Source: Parelaphostrongylus tenuis (Eukaryota; Nematoda; Chromadorea; Rhabditida; Metastrongylidae). From it: a DNA stretch of 64,000 nt. The DNA lies in the NCBI GenBank assembly GCA_019055375.1, contig JAHQIW010000291.1:124001-188000 (forward strand). Reading direction: 5' to 3'. Position 1 is the stretch's first letter; each line of letters starts with the position of its first letter. Below are positions 38,770-52,126 of this stretch, one piece after another. The notes beneath the pieces were generated by a model. That model did no database searches and had not been told where the DNA came from. It saw only the letters and a program-made list of their open reading frames with translations. The position numbers and the translations under genes are program-made.

Positions 38770-38836
38770 CCCCCATGGGTGAAATGCGGGTTCAGCTCCC
38801 GTCTGGAGTCAAAAGTCTTACGTAACACTCAATGTC
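38770..38836 (+). repeat. tRNA-like repeat, 3' half (copy T6)
   Basis: ATGGGTGAAATGCGGGTTCA then GCTCCCGTCTGGAGTC and a tail ending AACACTCAATGTCC matches the minus-strand copy at 54.5 kb base for base over most positions. The 5' half of the tRNA-like body is missing. Confidence 0.6.
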
Positions 38837-41800
38837 CTCTGGTACATAGTTATAACATCGTAACAGTGTTATATTAGCGGTGAAATAAAAAAATCGAGTT
38901 TCACCACCTCTGAAGCTGAACGACCGAAACTGTAGATGCTGAAGATTTTTCATTACTTTGCTTCACGTCACAACTGCTTTCAGTTGGCGTAGAAATCTAG
39001 TCTAGGAATTATGAACTACAGTGATTCGTCAGCACCTCAGTGAGTCTGTTCACTGAATAGAATCGTGCTCGTGCCCTAAATGGCCGATATTTCGACATTG
39101 CAGCGCTTACCAAACGCCGCGACGGAGGCGTAGAAGGAACCGGTCCGACTCTTTCGTTAACCCTCAGCGCCTTGCACATTATTTCCATCTATACAACCCA
39201 CTTCTCATCCAGTACTGCTATACCGTTTTCTCGCAAACCAGTACTGGCGGTGGTAGACTGGTGCTCCGCCCGCTTGACTCATTCATTGCAATGTACACTA
39301 ATCTAGATGAAATTCTGGGGTGGTTTATGTTCTGGCACTATACTGTCTCGCCTACGCTTTCCCATTCTTCAAATATTATACTTTATCCTGATTAAATGTC
39401 TATATATATCGAGTTACTGGAATGTTTTGTTACACTATGATAGAACTTGTTGTACCTCTAGTACCTCGAAGCATCTAAGACTACGAGTCTCTCACTGGTG
39501 CCATGCAATTCACAGAAAAGCCAGTCAATTCGTTGCATAACAAATCATATCGCATGAGTGATATCATCATTCAAACACTTCTCGTTAACCGAACGAATCC
39601 CTTCAGTATTTGTGGCTCATAAAGAGTAGAAAGTGTAATAAGTGAATATTTGTAGACTTTTGAGAGAAAAAACTCATTAGCTCTGACTCATCCTATCGTT
39701 CATTGTTGAGCTTCCGGAGATTGCAGCTATTTTTCATGCCTCTCTATTTCTATATCTAATATACCTGTCCATTGTAGAGTAATTCATGTCTCGGGGTGTT
39801 GTCAATACTAGACTTTTGAATTTTTCCTTTACTAATTTTTTGCGTAATTCGTATCCGCGTAAAATGAAGGACACGGACCCAACCCGAACTCATTTGAAAA
39901 TCGTTCGGGCTTAAGGTCTATCATTTTTTCTGGTAGTCCGGATAACAACTATGTCGGCGCCTATGGTTGGCGTTTCTGTCACTTTTCATCGGAATAATGA
40001 CCAATTTTCATGAAATGAATTCTCTCAAGTATAGCATATTGTTTATTTCTTCGCACGAGCAAAAGACAACGGTCGAGACAAAGTGTTTATTCCATCTGTA
40101 GTCGTCCGCATAAACTGCCGAACATTCTGCCGTTGCGAAGCATCTTCTGTTATGACATTTCTCGTCAATTATCTTTGTCGTTCGCCGTGCGTTCACGTGT
40201 GTTCCGCCTCCTCTACAGACGCTTTGTGATGGCATTCACATTCCTCCATCAATGTCGTCTAAGCTCCCATATGAACGTCTGTCTCGCATAAAGTAGTCCC
40301 AAGCCATACTGTCAAAATATCATTCCCTACAGCGAATTCGCCTAGGCTTCCATATGAACGCTGAGGAAATCCAAGACGCTCGAGTCGCTCTAGTCAAATC
40401 TAAAGAACGACCTTTTGATGACTGATTTTAGGATATGTCTTATGTTTGCAATGATCTGAAATGATCGAAAGACAGTTATGAGACTGTTTAATTTCTTGAA
40501 ATATATTATCCTCCTTTCACGCCTCATCTACTTCCACTTAACATTCAAAGATCTAAGTTGTTTCCGTTTTCTTAACACACATTATCCTTATGTAGCATTT
40601 TCCAGTATTTTTTTTCGATTCACCATCCTATTATTCTTGTGCTTGTTTATTAAGAAAATAATAAACTAGTATCTTTTTGTATTTTCTTGATACATTCAAG
40701 AAAAGCACAAGGAGTAAGAACGAATTTTCCTGTGTTGGCTATCTTCATCATTCTCATGTATTCTACTTTTCAGGGTCAGCTGTTTCTCTTCTATGAAAAG
40801 GCGTCTCAAACATCTTAGTCCTTGTAAGGGATTTGATGGCGGTCATAGAATAAGTGAAATTGGTACGAAGAAATCGTAACTGTGTAAATTGAAGAGGTAT
40901 TTTCACTATGAACTGAATGAAAATCTCGTAATGTACGGTGCGTACTCTAAGAGGTACGGTAATTACGGCCCTTCAGAACTGTTTCCAGCGGCCCGTGAAG
41001 CTCGTTTTTAGTTTTTTTTCCCCATTTTTTGAGCCGATGAATAGAACGTTGATCTTAGGAGATAAGCACACATCGTCGAAGCTCACCACTGATTGCTGTA
41101 TCAGAACTAATTTCAATGTGACACTGAGATTGGACCGGACGTTGTGGGTTAGAGTTCCTCTTGGCGTTATCGTTGTTTCACTCAAAGTCAGCCTGTCACC
41201 TTACCAGCAGGTTTACCTGAGGTAAAAGCGCAATTTATTGTTCAGCAGACTGCCCATCACTTCCTCTTCGGTACGATGTGCGATCAGCTTCGAGTGACAT
41301 TTAGCGTGCAGCACAGCTCTGTGCTCGTGAAGAGTTGCGCAACGATGTCGTGGCATCTGTGCTGCTCGTCGGTCTCACATCGCATTCTTCTCCATAGCCA
41401 TTAACACCCATAAGACTAATTGCACAGAGTCGTTTTCTCTAGCCACAACCCTGTGGTCAACAACAAAACCTGGTCCATTTTAGCATATAACGTCCGGTCC
41501 AATCACAACATCGTATTGAAGTCGGCATAAAGGTTAGCCAGTAATCAATAGCCAGGTTCAATTCTGCGAACTGGTCTATTATTCGGCTTATAAAATGATA
41601 AAAGGACTCAATAAGTGCTTATAAGACTCAAAACCGGTTCTAGACACTCATTATCACTGTGCTTACGCATACTATAATATACCTGCTGTACGTTATGGGA
41701 TGAAAGTCGATCACACTTCTACGACTTTATTCTTCTGATTTACAACAACACACATCATTATTTTCGTTTCCAGACATTCATAGTTCCTTGGTCTACAACA

Positions 41801-44800
41801 GCAATAAGATCTCTTTGCTTTTTTTCTTGAAGTTTTTTCCTTTTTTCTCCCCATCTTAGTCGAAACTCGCACATGAATACGGAGATTTTTGGTGCTTTCT
41901 ATTCCCATGTTCATGAAACCTTCCGATGTCTCTACTAAATCATTTTCCAGTCTTAAAATCTTTCAGTCTTCTCCCTCTTTGCCTGGTAGGTACTAGCTCA
42001 ATGGTCTTCAGAAATTTACACCTTCCACATAAGAGGACACTTTACACCATATGGTTTCTATAGGTAGCATTTCACTGTAGGACCTTATGGCGATAGTGCG
42101 ACCACTTTACACCTTGGTGAACCCATTAGTGCCTATCTTGTTGACTCATATAGGTAATGATTGGACATTCTTTAACACAGAACTTCCTTTCCTCTGTTTC
42201 TACCCTTACAAAGTACCTCTGCTATTGAAGAAAAAGGAAGCAAGGAAGTTCAAAATATCGTATAGGAATCAGTTTCGGAAGAAAATGGCTTCAGTAGATC
42301 AAATAGGAAATGCATGAACGGAACGGAATAGGAAATAAATGACAACCTATTGAGTTAGTAGTGTCAAGAGATTTACGACACTAGCAAGGAAATATGTGTT
42401 CACAACTCATTGTACCAGCCAGTATCAAGTGTTTAGGACTCACTAGACCGCGAAATTCTAATAAGCTTTGTATTGTCTATTTTTCTATTCAAACAATATA
42501 ATTACATGAATCTGGATGAGATCTGTCGGTGAGTTATTTTTGATAACTAAGTAGCTTACCATCAAAACTGGACAGATTCATATCAGATTATCTCGGGAAC
42601 TAGGTGGTTTTTCTAACATGCGTCCTAAGGGTCTCTCCCGCATTTGTTCCGAAGGTATTTTTGTATGCGAGACTAGCATAGCTTTCATGGATGTATGCAA
42701 TGTTCGTCAGCCGGAAACAATCTTGCTGTTCTTTGTAGAGAATTGGCTCTGTTCATTGATGACAGTGATGAGCTGAGCAATTACCTCACTTAAGTGGTTA
42801 TTATCTTCCATCATTACTGCATGCTCCGAGTAGCTAGTATAACATTGAATGAAAGTATCAAAAGGCAGAGCAGCAGCTAAGCTTGAAATATGTACAATGA
42901 CGTCAATCCGATTACCTGTTCCCAATATTCTCCCTATATGTCCTTGTCTACCCACGCCGTACTACTGAGACACTGATGTTCGGACATCATGGGAACTGAT
43001 CCATTGCATCGACTGTTTTTGAAACCTCGCAATAAACATTCATTATGATTATTAAGAATATTCAAAAATTATAGTATGGATACTACATCTGTAACAGCTT
43101 ATTTCTTAAGAAATAAGTAGGTGTTACGCGTTTATAGCTATACAGTACTAACAAGACATCATCGTCTTGAACTGATGATTTTGCATTATTATTATATCCA
43201 TTACTACTGTTGTTTTATAATCATCATTGTTTACTTCTATAATTACCGATTATTTATGTTTACATAATCTGTCACTCATGTCGTCCACATTATATTTTGC
43301 GAATCCCAACACTTTCATTCATTTCGTTTTCTCTCATTTATCATCTAAGTTTTTCAAACTCTCTCGTGACCTCTGATATTGCTTAAGGATATTTGATCTT
43401 TGTGGATATTGTTGAACGCTAGAAGAGCTGATCCTAGCCTGGTCAGAGCTCTCCTAGACCTTGTGGAGCACAAAAAGCTTCCTAAACAAGTCTGATACCA
43501 ATTCTTTTGACATGGAGTAATGGAAAGTTTGTTGGACTTAGAGTCATGTAGGACAAGGACCTTGGGTGTACTGAGCGCTATCCCTATTATTAAGATTCTC
43601 ATGCTCTATCGATTAACGTTATTTGTTTTGATTATTTGTTATTCATTATTATAGTTATCATTTGCCAATGTTATTATTCCTATAATCCTATTTCAGGGCG
43701 TTCTAATTTGGGGCAAGGCGGATCGTTTTGTCTCTGGAACATCATCAAAATTACCCATTTTTTGTGTCAAATTCACTGACTCATATTTCTCATCCACGGT
43801 CATTGCAAACAATAGATAAAATGCGCATATACCTCTTGATAAGTTGATTGAGGGTGAGCTAATGCAGTGGTTAGTGATGTAAACTATTAGAAAGCAAGGT
43901 GGCAAGGATCTAATGCGACCTTTCTCCCATTTTGCAATCAATCCACGAATGCTTCAGGAAGCGTTTTAGCTTTGCTACCTTTAAAATTTAAGGAAAATCG
44001 TCTGGACGAGCGTTTTACGTCATTCATCAAAAAGGCGAATTCCTCAAACAGCAGCAGAAGCAAGGTGAAATGTTTCAAGGCCTCTGTGGAAGATAAATAA
44101 GCGGAGATGACTTGAATGCCAGAGGGATAGGGATCCTCATAGAAAATTGTGATAAAGATTTGTGTAAAAATAATGGAATGAAAAACTTAATTAAGAAAAG
44201 CTTTCGAAAATTTGTGGTGTCAGTCAGCGGTTGTGTTCGACTGATAGGAAGATTTCGTGCCTATCAGTTATGAGTTTCGATTTCCAAGGTGATCAGGAAA
44301 TGACTGAGAAACACCTCCTGGCTCTTTCCCATGTCCAGTCTTTACGCCGCTCTTTAGCGCCTTTGTTCCCAACATAATCCGCTCACCAAACTTGCACTGT
44401 CCAACAACGGCTGGCGGCCCTTGTTTAATTCTGCATTGAGCACCAAGCTCACCGTGGCCTAGAACTTTTCTACTTCTCGCTCCTGCTTCGGACAAATATT
44501 CCTAAGCCGAAGCTCTTCAAGTCGGTTTTTTACGTCTAAGTTGATAAAACCCTAGGACTTTAGTGTTATTTTGACCAACACTTTTTTGTCACTAAAAACG
44601 TTTTCACCTGTTTAAGGTTTACCTCTATGACTTCATCGGGCGACCTAGGTAGTTTTTCTAGGTTGGCGACCTACCTTCATGTGTTGTGTAGGTTCCTGCA
44701 CATATTGGTACTGGTGAAAAACTATTCTTAGATAGTTCATTGCTTAGTTTTTGGAAGTCGCATTTCATCCTCTGTGCAGACCAGCATATCTAGGGATGAA

Positions 44801-47800
44801 TGTCCACTGTGACGATATCAGGAAAACTTCTTTGTCTACACAAAGCGACAAACCAAAATAAGGCGTTATTAAACGTTTAGAAAAGCTCCCAGAAAATAAA
44901 GTTTTTCTCTAGAACTGATTTTTGACTCGCAAATATTATTGAATAAATCACGACCCGCTGATGGGTGATTACTGACTTCCACCGGATACGGCTTAAACAT
45001 CGCTGACAGAAAATCAAAACAAGGTCCTTGATGGTGCAGTGGAACATGTGGGCTCCTGGGAAGGGTAGTGAGGTTCCGAATTTTACACATGTCTCAGGAT
45101 TTATGTTGTTACGGTGACTTGTTTTGAAACCTCAGTTTACTCACCGCAAGTTTAATTGGTCTGACATTAATATGCGTTTCTCAATTCTAATGATTTGTTG
45201 GTAACGTTTTTAGCAAGCCGAGTTTCTCAACACACCAATGCTAAGTAACAGTCTCGGCGGAGTTTTCTAGAAAATCTTCTCCCTATCTATTCTTACAAGT
45301 TTTTTTCGATTTGAAACATATCTCCCTTTCTGAAGATTATTTACATTTTTGGCACAATACCTAGTAGTCTAATGATAGATAATACATGGCTTCATGCCAC
45401 CGCGCTTTCCGCTAACTAGGACATATTATGATGGTGTTCAATAGCATAATCCTTCTGCATGAAGTAATGCAGGCGTCGACATATCATTGGTAGAAATCGT
45501 GAGCCCCTTGAGACTCATCACCAAGTTGTGTCAGATGATGATAAATGACGTAAAAACGGCGTTTCTCAATTCCTGCAATATGCCTCTATCTCACTGATAT
45601 CTCATGCTGTAAAGTATGAACATGAGAACGTTTTTGGCTAATTTGATTTACCCGTTCTTCGCATCATCCGCTCTTATTCTTTCTTGAAGAAGCCGTGGCC
45701 TTATGAATGATATAAACACCCTATAATTTAATTATAAATGGACGAGAGCCAATTAAGGAGGCTTTTGAACTTTAGAAAATCGTACTCTCTATTTTGAAAT
45801 GTTTGGGATGAAAGTGTACGCAGAAAATCTAGCTTTGGTCGCTACAAAACAGAAGAAATAGTCGTCAGATTCGTAATTATCTTAAGGATGTTCGAACATC
45901 AGTGCTTTTGGTGCTCGTAAACAATTTCATCAATTCTCGTCTTTGCATGGTCGTCTCACCGTTTCTACATCTCCCTGTAATCTGTGTCATTGGCTAACTT
46001 ACATGATGACCTGTTGCGTTCGTCGTGCCTTCCTGGTAATGACATGGTTGTGCCAGGATTTCCTTATACTCATCACTCATGCTGTTTCCGTCTTCCCGGT
46101 CTCCTTCTTCCTCCATCACTCACTTCATTCCTACTTCTGATCGATTGTAACCTTTCTCTTCCATATTAGGTAATTTTTGTTCAGTTATGAATTACTCATT
46201 CTACTTATTTTGATATCTGAGCTTTATGGATATTTTTTATAATTGCAGTTTGGTAATTATCGAAAGAATTTCTGCTATTTGAATCATATCTTTCTCCCTA
46301 ACCTATCTCTTCGCTCATTTTTGAAAATATTTCCATTTAGTAGCACTCCACGGGGCTGAGGGTTTTCTGTGAATTCATGTCTTGTTGGATTTACAGCATC
46401 ATTTCTTCACAAGACGGTAATTGTTGGTAAATTTCAATCCCTTATTTATGTTATAAATTATCTTGTTGATATAAAAAAAACATGCTGAGAACAAAGACAG
46501 AAGTATCCAGGCTACATTATTGGTCGAGTATGAAAATTATTCCATTTCCATGGATTAAGCGTTTTTTCAGGCGAATATTGATGAAGTTTTTCCAACTCGT
46601 CTTCAAATTCAAAAGCATAGTACGCTGAGCGACTAGCTCTATATGCTGGCAATCTTCTGAATGTGATCTTTTCTCACATATCGAACCCAATTCGTGGATA
46701 GCTGGCGAATGAGAATATTCAGCTTGATCGTAGATAAAAGATACTCATTACAAAAGTCTGACACTCATTTTGCTAGATGAGAGCAGTGCCAGTTACTTTG
46801 CCGTAATAGAGTCTGTCTATTCTCGTTCGCCTTTCTAACCTCTTATCATATCTCTCTTTTCCTTGATTTACAGCTGTTGGTGACCTATTCCAATCAGGCC
46901 GCCTCTTCCAACGAGAGGCAGCGGCTTTTAACAAACTCTCATCTTTCCATTACTACCAACCTAACGAGACATTTAGCAAAAAATGGCTATACGCAAAACT
47001 CAGTTTTTGGGTGTCACGAAGTCGAATAGCTAAATATATTTTTTTCTCTCATTTTGATGAGGCCATGCTTTGTATGGAGCTTGTTTTTCTCACGACTTGT
47101 TCTTTCACAATCAACTATGTGCATCCGATCGCTTTCAACCGATTTAACGATGTAACTGTGGTTTTTCATACACTTTACAAAATTATTCTGTGACGTACAG
47201 GTGTCGACCCGATCACCAGTCCAGTCGCTCATTCATATTCATGTATTAATTCAGGAATAATGTGAAGCATTCGCTAGGGACGTATAATCAGGATTACGGC
47301 CCATTCAAATATTAAATTTGTATTTTGTGCGTACGTCGGAATAATCATAGAGAGAAATCTCGCGGATTTCTTTTGGAATCATTTACATCATGAAAATGGT
47401 TATAATTTTGTGCAAGTCAAACTTTACTCAACTGAGAAAGTAATTTCAAAATTTCCCACCTATTGGACCTGAATGTTGTCGAAAATGTTGACCAGTGGTG
47501 ATCGCGAAGCAATAAATCCGAACGACATGGGCCAATTCCGGGACATGCCCCGACCTGAAGACGTTGGTCCCCAGGGCTTGTCTGGTAGTCCCGCCCCTTG
47601 GCCCACCTCTACGACCAGTCCCGACGGGAGGTGCGAACCCTCTATTCTTCTGGCCTATAATTGTACCGTTACCCAACTGATCCCGACTGTCGCACAGATG
47701 TCATCTCGATGATCTCGCTGCTATCTGTACGCAGTAATTATTCTATTAGACTTGTAGCATTTCTATTTGTGAGAAATTTTATCCTCTTGTTTCTTCATTA

Positions 47801-48253
47801 CTTTAGTTGGCCTCTCTACTCAATGCTCTGTGGATTAACTCCGGCGAGGTCATTGTCCGTTGATCCGACGAAATCCGCTCTTCGGCCTGCGAATGCGAGT
47901 GCTTCTGTATGTAAATACGCTTATTCACATAATACACATGTCGAATACTTCGTACTTATTCCTCATTCTCTAGATGAAATGTTGAAGACCTCTCCTTCTA
48001 TGGGATCGGATGGAACGGGCTTTCGTCTCTCTGCTTCTTTCTTTCCCACTCTTCTACATACAGATCTCTTCTATCCATAAGCCTCAAATTTACTCTTTTG
48101 TCTACAGTCACAATAATCTTTTATTATTTGTGGAGATGGATTATTATTTCCACAATAATTAGCTTTTGTATAACACTTGTTTTTCTTTAATTCATGAGAG
48201 GATATCATGCGGAATACAAGCGCCAAGATGCCAATATAAGAATAAAATTCGAG

Positions 48254-48322
48254 GTCTCAGGTAGCTTTGAACCCTCGACCATTCGTCCCAGGCTCACTTC
48301 TTACCATTATTCTATTGAGGCC
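48254..48322 (-). repeat. Degenerate tRNA-like sequence
   Basis: On the minus strand GGCCTCA and TGAGACC can form an acceptor stem with one mismatch, and GGTCGAGGGTTCAAAGC looks like a T-arm and B-box. The anticodon arm is not convincing. Probably an old member of the tRNA-like repeat family. Confidence 0.3.
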
Positions 48323-50071
48323 CTTATTTCGCCCTCAGTCATGTCCTAAGGCTTTCATTTTCATTCGGTTCAGTCATGTTATGGCATCAACAGTCTACGT
48401 CACGCCTCAGAAGTTTACACAAGCCCCTTGCGTTTTTCTCCGTCAGCCATCGTTGCATATTCTGCAGATCCTCTCAGCTGCTCTTCCTTCATTCGGTTTA
48501 TTGTCACGTGTCAGTCATGCATGAAAATGTTCGGACTTTCGTGTCAATTCGGCTGTCACTTGCGGATGTCGTCTCCTTCGTAATGTCCTTGAATACTGCA
48601 CTTGAGTAGATCTCTTCCTTGGGACTCTGACAAAGCTGTCAAAGAAGATTGTCTTCAGAGACAGGAAGTCGCTGCTCTTTATGGTTCTGACGACGAAGCT
48701 TCTGCTGAATCAGTTTGGTGACCCGTTACGATGAAAGGTTTTGTTGACCTGGGACGTGTTCGAACCACCAACAACCACGCCACCATTGCGTGACTCTTCA
48801 TCCTACTCATCGCCGTCATCGGGGTTACGTGCGCAGCCGATTGCTGTGAATAATAATTTCTCATTACATTCGCTTTGTGACGGACGGCAATAAATTTCCA
48901 TCACTATTGTTAAGTTCGACGATATTCCTACTCCAATGCTTCCAAGGGTTGCGGCTTTGAGAAGGCTATAAAAAAATTGCAGCTCCAAAAACTTAGTTTT
49001 TTTGTCCTGAAGAAGTTTTAGAAAGTTGTTAGGAATATTTATGGAGTCTTTAGGCTTCCTTAGGCTATGAAAGAGCTATGAATTTGGATTTTTTCTGTAT
49101 TTTTTTGGCATTCAAATAGTCTCTTCGATCGTCTGAGTGAGAAGATGTTGGACAGACAATGCTGACGACTGATTTGTTTGTACAATTAGAGCCAATTGGG
49201 CCCTGATACAAGTGTTCTTGACAGAAACCAGTTGTGTTTGTCTACGAGTATCAAATATCCTCTTACTGCTGCTCATCCAAACCCTGCCCATTGGCCTCTC
49301 ATTCGGCCTCACCTTCATGGATTCTTCCATCCATAAGGGCCCCCCAAGAAAGCTGGCCCACTTCTGCAAAAGGCTCAGTGGTCCCAGTGAATACGCAACG
49401 AATGTGGCTTTTTTTCTGAATGATAAAAAACGCTTTTGAAGGCATTGTTTTCCTCCTTCAAGAGCTTCATGGGACCATGTGATCTATAGGTTCTGGTTCA
49501 GTCTGTAGCGACTTGCTTGTTTCAAACATTTTGTTCTAAGAGATTTTTTGGCATCAAAGTTGCTATCTCGGTTTCTATAACGTTCCGGTTATGAGGGGAC
49601 AAATGAAAAAACCGACCTCATTTGCTGGGCGGGAACTTTTCAGAGGAGTGCTGGTAGTAATTCGAAAGCTTAGATTTGTGTCCAGAGCTCTACGTGGCCG
49701 GTTTTTGGAGAAACCCTAGTGGTACCGAGTAATTTCAGCTCAATTTGGCGATAACAGGATTTGAACATGATCCTCATGAGATGATTATTTTAATATTTGG
49801 AGATTAAGTAATTGTTGCCAGTGAGCCATCATCTGTTGGGAGTCATGTCAGTAGTAGCTTCGGGGATCATTGTGAATTCAATCTAGTCGGTTTAGCTTGT
49901 TTCTGCTGGACATTCGATGGTATGAGGTTTGTTTCCCACTGTCTAAATCTGCTCAATGAACATCTTGAATACCCATATGTAATCAAGAAAAGGAGATTTC
50001 ATCACAATTTCTGGTCGGTCCGTCTTTCCGGATTTGTGACAGTTAATTTCTTTCTTTTGTCATTTTTTTTA

Positions 50072-50286
50072 TTAACACTTTCGGAACCGCGGAGCCACGG
50101 CCTCCGCATCTTTAACTGGCAACCCTGAACGGTTTGCTCCAACTTCCATGCATCTCTAACTCGCAGCCTGCTATGGTTAGACGCAGCACGCTAGGAGTTA
50201 GAGATGCGGAGAAGGTCGAGCAGACCGTCCAGAGTTGCCAGTTAGAGATGTGGAGGCCGTGGGTCCACGGCTCTGAAAGGGCTAAT
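50072..50286. mobile_element. Palindromic MITE, copy P1
   Basis: Nearly the whole element is an inverted repeat centred about 50180. The ends read ATTAACACTTTCGGAACCG and, from the right, ATTAGCCCTTTCAGAGCCG. Arms carry CATCTCTAACT and GGCAACYCTGRACGGT motifs. It lies 1.06 kb upstream of the tol-1 start codon. Three relatives sit inside tol-1 introns. Confidence 0.82.
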
Positions 50287-50289
50287 GGA

Positions 50290-51280
50290 GGTGGTTGTTT
50301 GGTTGTTTTAAATGAAATCCAAAACAAAAGCTTGAAAATACCAACCTGCCCTCGGATTTGGAAGCAGTTTAGAATTCCAGAAAAAAAAAAGAACTTCCAC
50401 AGACGACATCTGTAGCCTTCTTGGTTCGCATTTAGCAGAAGATGTCTCTTACGATTCAAGACTAATTTTTTTCCATTGAGTTTTTCTTGGAGAAGGTAGT
50501 TCACAGGTAGTTTTGGCTGGATTGGATCGAGCTTCTCCCGATTTCACATAGGAAGGAAGCGATTTCAGTTAGAGGTGTCTTTCTTCAAGTGGAAAATTTG
50601 ACAGGATTGGATTTCGTTTCTTGTTTCTATGGGGCTATGGACGGTCGACTTTTCTAAAAATTGTTTTCTGTTTTTTAGTTATTTTGTGGAGATATTTTCT
50701 CCTTCGGGATTCTTACCCGTAGATCAAATAATCGTTCTCGTTACGATTTGATACTGAAGATGTTTTGATTCGAGTTTTTCTGGGTTTTCTTAAAAGAATT
50801 TTTGAGATATTGCTCGTAGTTTTCGACCAAAATGATGTCATCACTCGTGATGCTTTTAGACCTCATTGGGTCTGGGTCTGGGCTTGAGTCCGGGTCTGGG
50901 TCGTCGGTTCTTTTCAAACACACCGTTACCCATTGACCCATTACCTTTCATCATCGTCGTTCCATTATTGATGGAGTGTAACTCCTAAGTGTCTATTGAT
51001 GTTTCTATGAAGTGTCGATGCTGTCGATAAGTAGTAGTTGCCGATGGCCGAATGGCATCTTATCGTCGTCTGAGTAGCCAATTCAGTCCAGAGTTTGATC
51101 TCGCCGCTCGTCGTTTTCTATTTTCAGTCATTTTTCCGTCGAAGAAAAATACAGAAATCGCTTTAGAATTGTCTTTGTTGTAGATTTTACTTTGAATTTT
51201 TGATCTACCCGTCGCAATCGCATGTTATCTTCAATTCTCGATGGTTTTCCTCCACTGGAAATGATAGATAATTATAGCTT
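50290..51280. other. Immediate upstream region of tol-1
   Basis: About 1 kb with T-rich stretches and a GGGTCTGGGTCTGG-like microsatellite at about 50867-50903. It is the expected promoter region of tol-1, but I cannot assign any element. Confidence 0.4.
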
Positions 51281-51287
51281 TAAAGTC

Positions 51288-51300
51288 GTTTTTATTGTAG
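51288..51300 (+). promoter_or_regulatory. Possible spliced-leader acceptor of tol-1
   Basis: TTTTTATTGTAG ends 41 bases before the chosen ATG and resembles a nematode splice acceptor with no matching upstream coding donor. A leader of about 40 nt is what trans-splicing would give. Confidence 0.4.
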
Positions 51301-51341
51301 ATCAAACGAATCAATGCGGCTATTATTATTACTATAACACT

Positions 51342-52126
51342 ATGTTGATAACAACTACTGCCCTATTAGGCATTGCACTACTAACCGAAGCTTTCCAGGA
51401 CTGTCCAGATGGGTGAGTCCTTCCTCCTCTTTCTTCTTTTTTTTCTTTTTCTTCCTTTTTTTCCTTCCTCTTTTCTTTTTTTCCTTCCTTTCTTTTCTCG
51501 GTTCTCAGTTTTATCAGTTAGTAAAGTAATAAGCGAAAAATTAGTCCAAAGAGATCTCTACTTTTTTGGGATTTCTTTAATTTACTCGAGTCCTTTCTTA
51601 TTTCCCCTTTTTTTTCTTTTCTTTTTCTCTTTTATTTTCCCGTTTTTCTTTCCTTTTTCTTCTCGGTTCTGTATTTTGGAAACAACTAAAGTATTACACA
51701 AGAAAATTAGCAAGTGAGGGTTGTGGTCATTTCCAATATTTTGATCTTTTTTTCAATTTTTCCAAATTTTCCTATGTTCTCTTTTTATTATATTTGTTCA
51801 TGAAAGAATTTTTTCTAGTATTAAAAACCAGATGTTCATGGCTTTCCTCTTTTTTCCGTTTTTTCTTCTCCTTCTTTTCTCCTTCATTCTTTTCCCCTTT
51901 CTAGGATCTCGTCCTATCCTCTTTCAGCTGTGATTGCCTCCGTGATCCCTTAGTTGAATCGTCTTTCTCCTACGTGTGTCGATGGTCGTCTTCCTTGCCT
52001 CCCGACTCTCACTTCCTGAATTCTTCGTCGATACGATCTCTTCAAATCATCTGCGAAGACGACGATTTTTCACTGCCAAGTGATCTTTTTCGTGACGCGA
52101 AAGGATTGCACCATGTTTGGATTGAG
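51342..52126 (+). CDS. tol-1: tol-1 exons 1-2: signal peptide and N-terminal cap
   Basis: Exon 1 (51342-51412) gives a hydrophobic leader MLITTTALLGIALLTEAF followed by QDCPDG. A longer in-frame ATG at 51222 exists but lies before the likely trans-splice site. Exon 2 (51928-52126) follows the acceptor CTTTCAG and continues with CDCLRDPLVESS, so a CPDGCDC cysteine cap is split across the intron. The first LRR then follows (DFSLPSDLFRDAKGLHHVWI). The exon 2 end is read at a GC donor, GAG|GCGGGT, because only that junction keeps phase and LRR spacing with exon 3. Confidence 0.82.

Larger units (their letters stand above)
34315..50070. other. 16-kb gene-poor stretch upstream of tol-1
   Basis: I find no supported gene. 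The longest frames (for example 47661-48080, + strand) lack splice context and known motifs. A GC-rich patch at 47.52-47.65 kb is noted but unexplained. A degenerate foldback-family fragment lies at about 36.9-37.0 kb and two tRNA-like repeat fragments at 38.77 and 48.25 kb. Confidence 0.4.

Noticed and set aside
42707..42955. 82-codon minus-strand frame with plausible amino-acid composition
   Set aside because: No family recognised and no splice partners; kept only as a note.
43852..43920. tRNA-like string with an A-box-like GCTAATGCAGTGGTTAGTGA
   Set aside because: No T-arm with a TTCGA loop and no acceptor pairing; at most a very old SINE remnant.
44268..44495. Gly/Lys-rich 75-codon minus-strand frame
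   Set aside because: Looks repeat-like but has no second copy in this window and no recognisable domain.
47473..47712. GC-rich Pro/Gly frames on both strands, suggestive of a collagen-like exon
   Set aside because: No Gly-X-Y periodicity and no splice sites in phase; both strands look equally open, which is a composition effect.
51222..51341. Upstream in-frame ATG extending tol-1 by 40 codons
   Set aside because: It lies before the likely trans-splice acceptor at 51300 and would bury the signal peptide behind a polar Tyr-rich segment.
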